Source of the DNA: Phycisphaerales bacterium
Lineage (GTDB): Bacteria > Planctomycetota > Phycisphaerae > UBA1845
DNA: 64,000 bases
Direction: 5' to 3'
Assembly (NCBI GenBank): GCA_003597935.1
Contig: QZJT01000039.1
Span: 16,953-80,952 of the forward strand
Part shown: positions 1 to 10,730 of the stretch, piece by piece
Layout: each line of letters starts with the position of its first letter
Numbering within the stretch: position 1 is the first letter of the stretch
Notes under the pieces: model-generated
Database searches by the model: none
Told to the model about the DNA's origin: nothing
What the model saw: only the letters and a program-made list of their open reading frames with translations
Program-made: the position numbers and the translations under genes

Positions 1-1
1 G

Positions 2-1942
2 GCGCTGTCGACGGTGCGCGTCGTCTCGCTTTCCGGCGGCGAGGGGCGCGTGGTCACGCCCGATCCGGGCCACTACGTCGAGCCGGTCATCTCCCCGGAC
101 GGCCGGTGGATCGTCTATCGTCGCATCGGCGGCGGGTACCTGACCAGCGAACTGTGGTCACGCGACCCGGGCGTCTACCGGGTGCCCTTCGACGGCGGCA
201 CGCCGGAGCGCATCACCAGGAACGGCGCGAATCCCCGCTTCGGCGCCGACGGCTCGCGCGTTTTTCTCATAGAATCCGAGCGCGACGACGAGAACGACAA
301 GGTCGCCCTGACCAGCATCGAGCTGGACGGCAGCGACCACCGCCGCCACCTGGTCAGCGACAACGCCTATGACATCGTGCTCTCCCATGATGAGCAATGG
401 GTGGCGTTCGCCGAGAGGTACAACGTCTACATCTGCCCGTTCACGCGCGCTGGAAGGGAAATCAAGATCGGGCCGAAGTCGAAGGCGCTGCCCACCCGCC
501 AGGTCTCCCGCGACGCCGGCTTCTGGCTGCACTGGTCCGGCGACGGGCGGCGCCTGCACTGGGCGCTGGGGCCGGAGCTGTTCACCTGCGAGTTGACCGA
601 CGCCTTTGCGTTCCTGGAGGGAGCGCCTGCGGAAAAAGAACTCCCCCCACCGGCCGCCGCCGGGCGGAATATCTCGTTCAAGACCGCTTACGACAAGCCG
701 CCGACGCGGACGGCCCTCACGGGGGCGCGCCTCATCACCCTGCGCGGCGACGAGGTGATCGAGCGCGGCACGCTCCTGGTCAAAGACAACCGCATCGAGG
801 CCGTCGGGGGGGGCGATCTTGAAATCCCCGCCGGTTACGAGCGCATCGACTGCGCCGGTCGCACCATCATCCCGGGACTTGTCGACGTTCACGCCCATGG
901 CGGCCAGGGGCGATCCGGCTTCATCCCGCAGCAGAACTGGATCAGCTACGCCAATCTGGCCTTCGGGGTCACCACGATCCACGATCCATCGCATGATTCG
1001 TTCACGATCTTCGCCGCGGCCGAGCTGGCCCGCACCGGCGCGATCCTCGCGCCGCGCACCTACTCCACCGGGACGATCCTGTACGGCGCATCCGGCGGGT
1101 TCCGGTCCATCGTCAACTCGCTCGACGACGCCCGCTCGCACGTCCGCCGTATGAAGGCGATGGGCGCCATCAGCGTCAAGAGTTACAACCAGCCGCGCCG
1201 CGACCAGCGGCAGCAGGTCATCGCAGCGGCGCGCGAATATGAACTCATGGTAGTGCCGGAGGGGGGATCGCTCTTCCAGCACAACATGTCGATGATCCTA
1301 GACGGGCACACCGGCATCGAGCACGCCATCCCGGTGGCGGCGGCCTATCAGGATGTCATGGGACTCTGGTCCGCCAGCGGCACCGGCTACACGCCGACGA
1401 TGGTGGTGGGCTACGGCGGCATCTGGGGCGAGAACTACTGGTATCAGCATTCCAACGTGTGGGAGAACGAGCGCCTGCTGGACTTCGTTCCGCGTTTCGT
1501 CGTGAACCCGCGTTCCCGCCGCCGGATGCTGATTCCGGAGGACGATTTCAACCACTTCGACGTGGCCCGAACCTGCAAGAAGCTCATCGACGCCGGCGGC
1601 CGCGTTCAGGTCGGCGCGCATGGGCAGATGGCCGGCCTGGCGGCCCACTGGGAGACCTGGATGCTGGTTCAGGGCGGGTTCACTCCTCTGCAGGCGCTGC
1701 GGGCGGCGACGCTGCACGGCGCGGCCTACGTCGGCCTCGACGCCGACCTGGGTTCCCTCGAGCCCGGCAAGCTGGCCGACCTCGTCATCCTTGGCGCCAA
1801 CCCCCTGGAGAACATCCGAAATACTGAATCGGTCCAGCGCGTCATGTTGAACGGCCGGCTGTACGACGCCGCCACCATGAACGAGATCGGCGGCGGGCAG
1901 CGGACCCGAAAGCCCTTCTTCTGGGAAGAAAGCGAGAGCTGA
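2..1942 (+). CDS. Amidohydrolase family protein with N-terminal TolB/PD40-like propeller (5' end truncated by window)
   Basis: Frame is open from base 2 through the ORF track start at 14; motifs IIPGLVDVHAHGGQG and LGSLEPGKLADLVILGANPLENI are typical of amidohydrolases; PDGRWIVYRR/GDGRRLHWA propeller-like repeats. Confidence 0.9.
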   Translation, partial: ALSTVRVVSLSGGEGRVVTPDPGHYVEPVISPDGRWIVYRRIGGGYLTSELWSRDPGVYRVPFDGGTPERITRNGANPRFGADGSRVFLIESERDDENDKVALTSIELDGSDHRRHLVSDNAYDIVLSHDEQWVAFAERYNVYICPFTRAGREIKIGPKSKALPTRQVSRDAGFWLHWSGDGRRLHWALGPELFTCELTDAFAFLEGAPAEKELPPPAAAGRNISFKTAYDKPPTRTALTGARLITLRGDEVIERGTLLVKDNRIEAVGGGDLEIPAGYERIDCAGRTIIPGLVDVHAHGGQGRSGFIPQQNWISYANLAFGVTTIHDPSHDSFTIFAAAELARTGAILAPRTYSTGTILYGASGGFRSIVNSLDDARSHVRRMKAMGAISVKSYNQPRRDQRQQVIAAAREYELMVVPEGGSLFQHNMSMILDGHTGIEHAIPVAAAYQDVMGLWSASGTGYTPTMVVGYGGIWGENYWYQHSNVWENERLLDFVPRFVVNPRSRRRMLIPEDDFNHFDVARTCKKLIDAGGRVQVGAHGQMAGLAAHWETWMLVQGGFTPLQALRAATLHGAAYVGLDADLGSLEPGKLADLVILGANPLENIRNTESVQRVMLNGRLYDAATMNEIGGGQRTRKPFFWEESES

Positions 1943-1968
1943 TTGCTGCTCGGGGCACGCGACTTCGC

Positions 1969-2883
1969 TCAATCCTCGCCCGCCCTTTCCGCCAGCCGCT
2001 GGCGGGCGCGAGCGATCGTGTACACCCCCAGCAGGATGAGGCACCCGCCCAAGATCGTCCGCACGCTGACCGTCTCCTGGAGCGCGCGGCGGGCGACCGC
2101 CCAAGTCACGAACGGCTCCAGGTACAGATACGAACCCGTGCGGGCCGCCCCGTGTTCCGTCAGCGCCGCGTACCAGCAGTAATAGGCCACACCGCCGCAG
2201 ATCACGCCCAGAAACAGCAGCGCCCCCACCGCCCGCGGCGTGACCGCGCCCGCCAGCAGAGGTCCGCCGAAGATCGCCATCGGCGCCATCAGCACCGCCG
2301 ACAGCGCCGTAACGAAGGCCGTCACCGTGAGCGGTCCGTTGCGCCGTACCGGCCCGGCGCTGATGAGCGTGTGGGCCGTCCACGTCAGGCAGGAGGACAG
2401 TTGCAGCATGTCGCCGAAGGAGGCGTTTACGAACTCCCGCACCTGTTGCAGCATGATCAGCGTGATCCCGCCCGTGGCGATCGCCACCCCCAGCCACGCC
2501 GCCGACGACAGCCGCTGCTTCAGGAAGACGCGGGCACCCAGGGCGATCGTGACGGGGATGAATCCGATGATCCAGCCGGTCCGCACGGCCGACGTGTGCA
2601 TCAGACCGTGCGCCTGGATGAAGAGGTGTACCGCGCCGATCGCGCCCAGGACGACGCACACGCGACGGTCGCCACGAGGGACAATCGCGCGGCCGCTAAA
2701 CCGAGCCAGCGCCAGCATCGCCGCGCCGCTGACGACCAGCCGCGTGGCAGTCAGCCCGTAGGGAGTGAAGGTCTCCAGCGCCATCCGCGTCGCGACGAAC
2801 GACGCGCCCCACACGACAACGGCAAACAACGCCTTGCCGGACCAGCGCGCCGCGGATGAATCGTCAGCCGAATGCGTCGTCAT
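1969..2883 (-). CDS. DMT/EamA family transporter
   Basis: 304 aa, ten hydrophobic segments, VVVWGASFVATRMALETFTPYGLTATRLVVSGAAML motif typical of EamA. Confidence 0.9.
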   Translation of the reverse strand: MTTHSADDSSAARWSGKALFAVVVWGASFVATRMALETFTPYGLTATRLVVSGAAMLALARFSGRAIVPRGDRRVCVVLGAIGAVHLFIQAHGLMHTSAVRTGWIIGFIPVTIALGARVFLKQRLSSAAWLGVAIATGGITLIMLQQVREFVNASFGDMLQLSSCLTWTAHTLISAGPVRRNGPLTVTAFVTALSAVLMAPMAIFGGPLLAGAVTPRAVGALLFLGVICGGVAYYCWYAALTEHGAARTGSYLYLEPFVTWAVARRALQETVSVRTILGGCLILLGVYTIARARQRLAERAGED

Positions 2884-3041
2884 GGCGCCATCGTAACGTG
2901 CCTCAATGACGCGGGCGAAAGAGGCCGCCCTGTCGTCATGCGGGAGTCCGGAACGGATACGAGAAGCTGCGGCGTCCCCGGCTGCCCGCTTCTTCCTTCC
3001 CCCGCGTTGCTCGACCCTGCACAGCCGCTACGATTCCGCCC

Positions 3042-4325
3042 ATGTTCGAGACGCTGGCGCAGGCGGACGCGGCAACGCGGGAGATTCTCGTCGAAGACCC
3101 GGTCGGGGTGCTCGTCATCCTGCTGGTGGTGCTGGCCGTGGTCCTGTCGGCGGAAGCGCATCCGTACTGGGGGCGTGTGCTGCGGATCGTGCCGGCGCTG
3201 GCGCTGTGTTACATCATTCCGTCGATCCTCTCCAGCACTGGCGTCATCCCCAGCAGCGGCGGCTTCCCGCTCTACGTCTGGATCAAGAACTACGTGCTGC
3301 CGGCGAGCCTCCTGCTGCTGACGCTCTCGCTGGACCTGCCCGCCATCGCCCGGCTGGGACCGAAAGCGGTCATCATGATGCTGGTCGGCACGGCCGGCGT
3401 GGTGGTCGGCGGACCGATCGCACTGGCGGTGACCGACCCGATCGCGTCGCTGTTCACGGAGAACGGGCTGCCGGACGACGCCTGGCGCGGGATGGCGGCA
3501 CTGTCGGGCAGTTGGATCGGCGGCGGCGCGAACATGACGGCCATACAGCACGCCGGCTTCGTCCAGACGCCGGACTCGATGATGGGGCCGATCATCGTGG
3601 TGGACACCGTAGTGGCGGCGGTGTGGATGGCGTGCCTGTTCTTCCTGGCCGGGCGGCGCGAGGCCATCGATCGCTGGACCGGCGCCGACGTGCGCGCCAT
3701 CGACGCCCTGCAGCAGAAGATGAGCGACTATCAGGCGTCGGTGATGCACGCCCCGCGGACGTGGGAACTGATGGTGCTGGTGGCGCTGGGCTTCGGCTTC
3801 AGTTGGCTGGCCACGCTCCTGCCGGCCCGGGGGATCGTGCCGAAACTATTCGAGATCCGCGGGAGCGGGGAGTACATCCTGGAGGGGTTCACCTGGACCG
3901 TGGTGCTGATCACCTCGTTCGGCGTCTTGCTCTCGATGACGCCGCTGCGGAAGCTGGAGGGCGCGGGAGCGTCACGGCTGGGCTCGGTGTTCCTCTATGT
4001 CCTGGTCGCCTCGATCGGGGCGAAGGCGGACCTGCACGAGATCCTCAAGACCCCGGCCTACGTGGTGATGGGGTTCATCTGGCTGTCGATTCACGCGGCC
4101 GCCATGCTGATCGCAGGATACCTGATCAAGGCGCCGGTTTTCTTCCTGGCGGTGGGTTCGCAGGCCAATATCGGAGGGGCGGCGTCGGCGCCGGTGGTGG
4201 CCTCCGCGTTCCATTCGTCGCTGGCGCCGGTCGGCGTGCTCCTGGCGATCCTCGGCTACGTGCTGGGCACCTACGCCGCTCTCGTCTGTGCCTATCTGCT
4301 GAAAGCGGTCGCAGGTGCGTCGTAG
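3042..4325 (+). CDS. DUF819 family membrane protein
   Basis: 427 aa polytopic; ALSGSWIGGGANMTAIQ and GSQANIGGAASAPVVASAF motifs typical of DUF819. Confidence 0.88.
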   Translation: MFETLAQADAATREILVEDPVGVLVILLVVLAVVLSAEAHPYWGRVLRIVPALALCYIIPSILSSTGVIPSSGGFPLYVWIKNYVLPASLLLLTLSLDLPAIARLGPKAVIMMLVGTAGVVVGGPIALAVTDPIASLFTENGLPDDAWRGMAALSGSWIGGGANMTAIQHAGFVQTPDSMMGPIIVVDTVVAAVWMACLFFLAGRREAIDRWTGADVRAIDALQQKMSDYQASVMHAPRTWELMVLVALGFGFSWLATLLPARGIVPKLFEIRGSGEYILEGFTWTVVLITSFGVLLSMTPLRKLEGAGASRLGSVFLYVLVASIGAKADLHEILKTPAYVVMGFIWLSIHAAAMLIAGYLIKAPVFFLAVGSQANIGGAASAPVVASAFHSSLAPVGVLLAILGYVLGTYAALVCAYLLKAVAGAS

Positions 4326-4330
4326 CCCGG

Positions 4331-4792
4331 TCAGGTCAGCATCCGCTCGAAGATCACCACGTTGTCGCCGCTTTCGGTGTCCCAGCGCAGCCCCACCAGG
4401 TCGTAGCCCTGTGTGATGGCGGCGTGCAGCATGGGACGATGCTGATTCGCGCACTCGAAGCGGATGGAAACGTAACCGTGGTCGGCTGCCCAGGCCCGCT
4501 GGCCCTCCAGCAACTGGCTGGCGATCCCGGCCCGGCGGTAGTCCGGCAGCACGCCGCACAGCCAACTGAAGTAGGTGCTGGGTGTCAGCTCGAAGCCCAA
4601 GTTGAAGCCCACGGCCGCGTCTTCGACGCTGGCGACCATCATGCAGACGTTATGGCGGCCCTTGAAGCGGCGTTCGAAGTGCGACGCATCGTGCTTCGGT
4701 GTGAAGACCCGGTTGTAGAGATCGACGATCACCTCGATCTCGTACGGTCCGACCACGTCGATTCTCGCGTTCGCCATGCGACCTCGCTCCAC
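4331..4792 (-). CDS. GNAT family N-acetyltransferase
   Basis: 153 aa; WLCGVLPDYRRAGIASQLLEGQRAWAADHGY acetyl-CoA binding motif. Confidence 0.85.
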   Translation of the reverse strand: MERGRMANARIDVVGPYEIEVIVDLYNRVFTPKHDASHFERRFKGRHNVCMMVASVEDAAVGFNLGFELTPSTYFSWLCGVLPDYRRAGIASQLLEGQRAWAADHGYVSIRFECANQHRPMLHAAITQGYDLVGLRWDTESGDNVVIFERMLT

Positions 4793-5024
4793 CGGAGACT
4801 ACGTTCCATCAGCCGCCGATTCTAGAGCACCCGCCGACCTTCCGCACCACGACCGGCGGGCCGGGAGCACGCGCGGGCGTTTGGATCGCTCCCCGCATCC
4901 CATATCGGCAGCGCTATGCCCTCCCCTCGTCCGGCCCCGAGCCGAACCCTCCGCGTATGAGTGTCAGGAGTTTCGCCCGGGGCCGACCAATACCGGACGA
5001 ACCCGATCGAAAGGACGGTGCGGA

Positions 5025-6221
5025 ATGGCGAGCGGCAGGCTGTGGGCGGCGAGGCCGGTGTTGTGGGCGGTGGCGGTGGCCCTGCTGGCGGGCCGGGCGG
5101 CGTACGGCGAAGTGACTCTGCTGTGGCCGAACGGCGCAGAGGTGCTCCAGGCCGGGTCGGAAGTCGAAATCCGCTGGGTGCTCGATGTCCCGCGTCCCCA
5201 GCACGACTGGGACCTGTGGTATTCACTTACCGGGCCGGCCGGGCCGTGGATCGAGGTCGTCATGGACCTCCCGAGCGGCAGTCCCGAGCCGGGCAGCGTC
5301 CACACCTTCCGTTGGACCGTTCCTGACACGGCTTCGAGCCACGTCCGAGTGCGGGTGCGGCAGGACCTGACCGCTTATGGTGACCTCTACGACATCAGCG
5401 ACGCCGACCTGCGCCTCCGACCCGCCCCGGTCGTCGGCGACGTGGACGACGATTATGACGTGGACCTGGACGACTATCGCCTGGCCGCAGCCTGTATGGC
5501 CGGCCCGGGAGTCAAGGCCCCTCCGCAGGGCTGTACGCCGACCGAGTTCGAAGCTGCGGACGGCGACGGCGACCGCGACGTGGACCTGGCCGATCTGTCG
5601 CGCCTGTTCGCAGGATTCACCGGCCCGCCGGCCGACGTGGCGGTCTACTTGCTGACCTTCGACTCCACCTGGAGCCGGGAGACGCACCCGATCGACTTCC
5701 CGGCCAATCCGCATTTTTCCGGCTTGATCGGCGGGACGCATCACGATGCGGCCGTGTTCTGGCGGGAGGGCGAACGGGCCAGCCTGGGCATCAAAAACAT
5801 GGCGGAACTGGGATCGAAGACCGCTCTGACGCGGGAGGTGGAGGCTCAAATCGTCCTGGGGCGCGCCTTGGAGGTCGTCTCCGGCCCGGGCATCAGCCGT
5901 TCGCCCGGACGGGCGTCGGTGGCGCTGAACGTCACGCAGGAGTTTCCGCTGGCCACGGTCGTCTCGATGATCGCACCCAGTCCGGACTGGTTCGTGGGCG
6001 TTGCGGGTTTTCCGCTGTTCCAGGACAACCGCTGGCTGGAAGAGATCGCCATTCCCCTTCAGCCCTACGACGCCGGCACCGACAGCGGCGTCACGTACTC
6101 GTCGCCCAACCAGGTGACCGATCCGCCCGAGCCGATCTACGAGATCTTCACCGTCCCCTTCGCCGACGACGGCACCGTCCCGCCGCTGGGGACGTTCCGC
6201 TTCACGCGGCAGCCGGAGTGA
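5025..6221 (+). CDS. Secreted protein with dockerin-like EF-hand repeats
   Basis: Internal ATG at 5025 gives a signal peptide (MASGRLWAARPVLWAVAVALLAGRAAYG); GDVDDDYDVDLDDYRLAAACM and GDGDRDVDLADLSRLFAGF are a dockerin type I-like pair. Confidence 0.75.
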   Translation: MASGRLWAARPVLWAVAVALLAGRAAYGEVTLLWPNGAEVLQAGSEVEIRWVLDVPRPQHDWDLWYSLTGPAGPWIEVVMDLPSGSPEPGSVHTFRWTVPDTASSHVRVRVRQDLTAYGDLYDISDADLRLRPAPVVGDVDDDYDVDLDDYRLAAACMAGPGVKAPPQGCTPTEFEAADGDGDRDVDLADLSRLFAGFTGPPADVAVYLLTFDSTWSRETHPIDFPANPHFSGLIGGTHHDAAVFWREGERASLGIKNMAELGSKTALTREVEAQIVLGRALEVVSGPGISRSPGRASVALNVTQEFPLATVVSMIAPSPDWFVGVAGFPLFQDNRWLEEIAIPLQPYDAGTDSGVTYSSPNQVTDPPEPIYEIFTVPFADDGTVPPLGTFRFTRQPE

Positions 6222-6351
6222 GTGAGGCCGCGTTCGAACCGCACCCGCCCGCGAGGGGAGGGCCGGGAACCGCCGCCGCGGTCACTGAACCGTACCTCGC
6301 CCACTGCACCGGACGCGGCCAAATCCGTCCGCGAGTCCCGCAATGCCCGCG

Positions 6352-7917
6352 CTATTCGCACTTCGAGCGCCGGCAGGTCTCGGGGCAGCCGGAGGCGCAG
6401 ATCTCGCTGCCGTCCGGCGGGCGGTCCCATTTGGCTTTGGCCTTCCCTCGCCTGACGGGGGCGGACTTGGGGCGGTCGGCGTCGCTGGAGAAGATCACCG
6501 TTCCGCCGTCGGGCAGGCGGGTGGGCAGCGTCGCTTTCAGCTTGCTCTGGCCAGGGCACTTGAGCCTGACCGGCTCGACGTCGGAGCAGATCGACTCGTA
6601 TGCCCCCATGTCCACCACGTCGTTGAGGATCCGCGGGTTGCCATCCAGGTCGTGGGGCGAGGTCACGGCCGCGTTGTCGCCGGCGTCGATGCAGGGCGAG
6701 CCGGCCTCCATGCGGAAGTCGCCCTTGTCGAAGTCGATGAAGCGCGGGTCGAGGCCGTGGTTGCCGACCCCGCCATAGCTGCCCGTCCAGCCCTGGACGC
6801 ACGAATGGTTGATCACGGCGCTCGTGGTCGATCGCTGCTGCCGTTGCACGTCGCCCCGCGGACTGCGATTACCCCAGAAGACGCAATTGACGATGGTTGG
6901 CTTTGGGATGCTTGATACGCCGCCGCCGAAGAAGTTCCTCACCCAATTGTCGGCGAATGTACAATTGGTAAGCGTCAACGATCCGGCCCACTGAAAAAAC
7001 GCGCCGCCGTAGTCGCCACAGCGGTTCCCGCGAAAGACACAATTCACGTATACCGATGTGCCCAACGAGAATACAGCGCCACCTTCGGACTGGCTGTGAT
7101 TGCTGACGAACACGCAGTCGACCGCCGTGGTGGCGCTTCCGTGGCTGTCAAATATCGCGCCGCCCTCGTGTCCAGTGTTTCTATTGGACTCGATAATTGT
7201 CTCACGGATTGTCAGCTTGCTATTGTTATTGTGAACGGCGCGGTTTTCGTTGTCTGAAAGGGTGGAATAAGATATGTCAATCATGCTCTCTTCGTTCCAC
7301 AAGCCACCGCCGCCAAGCGCCATATTGCGCGTGACCGTGCATTGTCTAATTCGAAGCACGCTGCGTACCGCATAGATGCCGCCGCCACGACCTAGTTCCT
7401 CTGGGCGATCGTTCTGGGCATCGGTGATCCACAAGCCGTCGACGGACACACCATCGGTTGCGTCAATCAACGTCACAACGTGGTACACGTTGTCATCAAT
7501 CTGCTTCGACACTCCGATGTCCCCACTCAGGATCGTCGGGAATCGCACAGGATCTCGGTCGCTCCTCTGCATCTCATCGCCTGAGAATCCGCCGAAGATC
7601 TCCAAGCCGTCTGGTAAGGTGAACGTCGCCTTCCGATCGAGTGAATCGGTCGGCAAGTAAATGCCGCGTGAGATCCAAACCTCGTCCGACGGGCTAACCC
7701 GTGCCAGTGCCGTCTGTAGCTTCCGGTAGGCGTCAGCCCAGGAAGTTCCGGTGTCACGACCTGTCGCATCCCACTTAACATACACGACATCTGCGCGAAC
7801 AGATGAGGTCATGCTTGAGCAGACAAGCAGTGCAATCGTGACCTGCATAGCGGTTGCTCGTGACAGTGCCCGCCTAGGCACTCCGGGCAGCCAACTCTGT
7901 GAAGTCCTATCCCTCAT
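6352..7917 (-). CDS. Right-handed parallel beta-helix repeat protein with C-terminal KGKAKAKW domain (family B)
   Basis: ATG at 7917 (MRDRTSQSW...); VYVKWDATGRDTGTSWADAYRKLQ module, beta-helix repeats, choice-of-anchor style architecture; ends VRLKCPGQSKLKATLPTRLPDGGTVIF...RRGKAKAKW... Confidence 0.85.
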   Translation of the reverse strand: MRDRTSQSWLPGVPRRALSRATAMQVTIALLVCSSMTSSVRADVVYVKWDATGRDTGTSWADAYRKLQTALARVSPSDEVWISRGIYLPTDSLDRKATFTLPDGLEIFGGFSGDEMQRSDRDPVRFPTILSGDIGVSKQIDDNVYHVVTLIDATDGVSVDGLWITDAQNDRPEELGRGGGIYAVRSVLRIRQCTVTRNMALGGGGLWNEESMIDISYSTLSDNENRAVHNNNSKLTIRETIIESNRNTGHEGGAIFDSHGSATTAVDCVFVSNHSQSEGGAVFSLGTSVYVNCVFRGNRCGDYGGAFFQWAGSLTLTNCTFADNWVRNFFGGGVSSIPKPTIVNCVFWGNRSPRGDVQRQQRSTTSAVINHSCVQGWTGSYGGVGNHGLDPRFIDFDKGDFRMEAGSPCIDAGDNAAVTSPHDLDGNPRILNDVVDMGAYESICSDVEPVRLKCPGQSKLKATLPTRLPDGGTVIFSSDADRPKSAPVRRGKAKAKWDRPPDGSEICASGCPETCRRSKCE

Positions 7918-10729
7918 CTGGCGTCTCCTCGGCTCCCATGTCGATATCCTCGTCGAGGTCGTCCAGGTCGACACAACGCGTGTCGCCGTCCACGTCAGTC
8001 TGATTGAGACAGATGGGTTCACCGATTTCGCCTTCGCCCCTGTCAATCGACCGAGATACGCAGTTGCCCCCGCCGCAGCTCGTCGGCAGCAACCAGTATT
8101 CATCGCCATCAGCGTCAGCATACAACGGATCGTTGCCCGTATTTCCCTCGCCCGCCAAGCCGTCCAAGTGGTGAACACAGCAGTACGTCGCCGTCACCGT
8201 AATGCCGCTGCCCGTGTAGTAGATCTGGTCTTCCTCGACATCGTGATTGCCGTCCGACTTGTTTTTCCACAGGATCGTGTTGTAGAGGGTCGTCGAGCTG
8301 GAGTAGGGCTTGAGGTAGATGCCGCCGCCGCTGTCGGCGGCGCCGCTGCGGTTGAGCCCGAAGGTGCAGTTCTCGACGTACAGCGGCCGCTCCGACCAGA
8401 TCGCCCCGCCTTCGCCGCCGCTGCTGTCGTCGTCGGCCTCGTTGCGGTAGAACAAACAGTTGTAGAACTGCGGCGGCTGAAACGTGTTGGTGTGGACGCT
8501 GACAGCCCCGCCGCGCTTCTGAACCGTGTTGGAAGCGAAGGTGCAGCGGCGGAAAGTCGCGTCGTCGGCGTCGGGGTTGTTGTAGCCGGGCGAGAGCGAC
8601 ACCGCCCCGCCGCCGCAGTCGTCGCAGGTGCCCGTCACCTCGTTGCTGGTGAAGCGGCAGGCGAGCAGCTGCGCCCGAGCCCGGGCCAGCAGCAGCGCCC
8701 CGCCGTTGTGTACCGCCGTGTTGTCCTCGAATACGCAGTTCGAGAACCGGGTAGCGTCGCCGTCCCCGTAGAGGTCGGCCAGAATGTAGGCGGCACCGCC
8801 GCGCCAGGAGGCGGAGTTGTCGGTAAAGCGGCAACTCTCGATCTGCAACTCGCCTTCCGTCGAGTACAGCCCCCCGCCGAGGGCGAGGGGGTGTTCGACC
8901 TGGCTGTTGTAGTCGGCCCGGCCGAGCGTGATCGTAAACCCGTCAAGGGCGGTGGCGGTCGTGACGTCGTCGCCGGCCGTCACGACGTGATAGCTGTTGT
9001 CGCTGGGGCCGGCGCCGCCGATGTTCCCGCTGAAGACGGTCTCGTAGAGCGCAACGTCGCGTGCATCGGGGACGGTGCCCTGCACACCCGCGTAGCCGCC
9101 GTAGACGGACGCGCCGTCGACCATCGCAAACGAGATCTGCCGGTCCTGATCCGAGCAGGAGGTGCATGGGGACGGCTTGTAGGTCCCCTGGCCGACGCGG
9201 ATCTCACAGATCGAGCCGGTGTTGCGGGCGTCTTCGAGGGCTTCCTGCAAGTCATCGTAGGCGTCTTCCCAGCTTGAGCCGTCGTCGTCACCGGTGGCCG
9301 CGGCGTCTACATAGACGATGCTGCCCCCCTGGAACTCATAGGAACCCAGGTCGATGACGGGCGAGCTTCCCGCGCCGGTATCGGGGATGCAGTGTACGTC
9401 GCGCTTGCGCGAGTTGCCGTCCAGGTCGTAGCTCTCATTGTTCGCCGCGTTGTTGCCGGCGTCGATGCAGAAGGAGCTGCGCAGCAAATGGTAATCGTCG
9501 CTGCCGGGATCCGCGAACATCGGATCGACGCCGAGGTTGTGGTCGCCGGCGCTTTCGCAGTAACCGCCGCCGGCCGACAGACACCCTTCGATGTCGGAAT
9601 ACTGCATCGAGAGCGTTCCGTAACCGTTGACGCGGATCACCTGCCGAAGTTCCCTGGCGTTTGTGGTGCCGTCGGCGTTGCCCCAGAAGATGCAGTTGTC
9701 GATGTCCACGTCCGGGCCATCGTATTCGAGGATGTAAACGTTGTCGATCAGGATCCCGCCACCGACGCCGTCCTCGTCATCCTCGGTCCGATTACTGGCG
9801 AACGTGCAGTTGATGATGGAAACGTCCTCGCCGTTGCGGGCGGCCAGAAGCATCGCGCCGCCGCCCCCCGGGTAGTTGACGTTGTCGGTCGTCTGGTTGT
9901 CGTAGAAGAGGCAGTTGATGAAGGTCGCATAAGAATCGCCCACAGTCACGGCCCCGCCCCAGCGCGATGCGGTATTATCGTGAAAAACGCAGTTCTTGAT
10001 GGTCGGTCCGCTCTGGTCCGAATCGCAGCAGGCGTAAAGCGCGCCGCCATGTGCTTCATTCGTGCCCTGCACGGCGTTGTCATGAAACGTGCAGCGTTCG
10101 ATCAGGGACGGCGCTCGAACGTGAACGCCAGCCGACGACCCACCCGCCCGGTTATAACGAAACGTGCAGTTGCGGATGGTCGGCGCGTCGTCAGCCGGCG
10201 TCCCGCTGCATGCTTGCTCCCCTGCGCCGCCGCAGGACACGTACCCCGCGCCGGCGCCGTTGTAGCCGAAATCGGTCGCGGAGGCATTTCCATCTTGGAT
10301 GACAAACCCGTCCAGCGCGCCCGTGGCTCCGTCGTTGGCGCCTGCGCCGAGGACGACGTGGTAGCTGTTGTCGTCCGGATCCTGCGCCGTGCCGACGTCG
10401 CCGCTGAGGATGGTCACGTACGTGTCGATGTCGCGAAGGTCCGGGTTCTGCGCCCCATAGCCGGCGTAGCCGCCCTCCAGCGTGACGCCGGCCTTCAGGT
10501 GGAACGTCTCGCTGCGGTCATCCGGCGTGTGGCCAGCGCCGTCATCGGGATAGTAGGCGCCCTGCCCCACCTTGATCGTGTCGCCCGAGCCGGCCGCGCC
10601 GAGCGCATCCTGTAGATACCGATACGGTTGCTGCCAACTGCCCCCGCAGCCCTGCGTACACCCGGAGCCGTCATCCACGTAGATGGTGTCCGCCAAGGCG
10701 GGCGCCGTCACACACACACACACACACAC
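7907..10729 (-). CDS. Large secreted beta-helix protein, two tandem copies of IYVDDGS...YRYLQDAL module
   Basis: 940 aa; signal-peptide core VTAPALA|D; ORF opens only at GTG codons within a (TG)11 tract; 11 bp overlap with the downstream gene. Confidence 0.85.
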   Translation of the reverse strand: MCVCVCVTAPALADTIYVDDGSGCTQGCGGSWQQPYRYLQDALGAAGSGDTIKVGQGAYYPDDGAGHTPDDRSETFHLKAGVTLEGGYAGYGAQNPDLRDIDTYVTILSGDVGTAQDPDDNSYHVVLGAGANDGATGALDGFVIQDGNASATDFGYNGAGAGYVSCGGAGEQACSGTPADDAPTIRNCTFRYNRAGGSSAGVHVRAPSLIERCTFHDNAVQGTNEAHGGALYACCDSDQSGPTIKNCVFHDNTASRWGGAVTVGDSYATFINCLFYDNQTTDNVNYPGGGGAMLLAARNGEDVSIINCTFASNRTEDDEDGVGGGILIDNVYILEYDGPDVDIDNCIFWGNADGTTNARELRQVIRVNGYGTLSMQYSDIEGCLSAGGGYCESAGDHNLGVDPMFADPGSDDYHLLRSSFCIDAGNNAANNESYDLDGNSRKRDVHCIPDTGAGSSPVIDLGSYEFQGGSIVYVDAAATGDDDGSSWEDAYDDLQEALEDARNTGSICEIRVGQGTYKPSPCTSCSDQDRQISFAMVDGASVYGGYAGVQGTVPDARDVALYETVFSGNIGGAGPSDNSYHVVTAGDDVTTATALDGFTITLGRADYNSQVEHPLALGGGLYSTEGELQIESCRFTDNSASWRGGAAYILADLYGDGDATRFSNCVFEDNTAVHNGGALLLARARAQLLACRFTSNEVTGTCDDCGGGAVSLSPGYNNPDADDATFRRCTFASNTVQKRGGAVSVHTNTFQPPQFYNCLFYRNEADDDSSGGEGGAIWSERPLYVENCTFGLNRSGAADSGGGIYLKPYSSSTTLYNTILWKNKSDGNHDVEEDQIYYTGSGITVTATYCCVHHLDGLAGEGNTGNDPLYADADGDEYWLLPTSCGGGNCVSRSIDRGEGEIGEPICLNQTDVDGDTRCVDLDDLDEDIDMGAEETPDEG

Positions 10730-10730
10730 A
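10709..10730 (-). repeat. (TG)11 dinucleotide microsatellite within signal-peptide coding region
   Basis: Plus strand reads (CA)11 at 10709-10730. Confidence 0.97.

Noticed and set aside
7751-10615. Plus-strand ORFs of 508 and 407 aa
   Set aside because: Shadow of the beta-helix genes; Val/Ala/Arg-biased without motifs.
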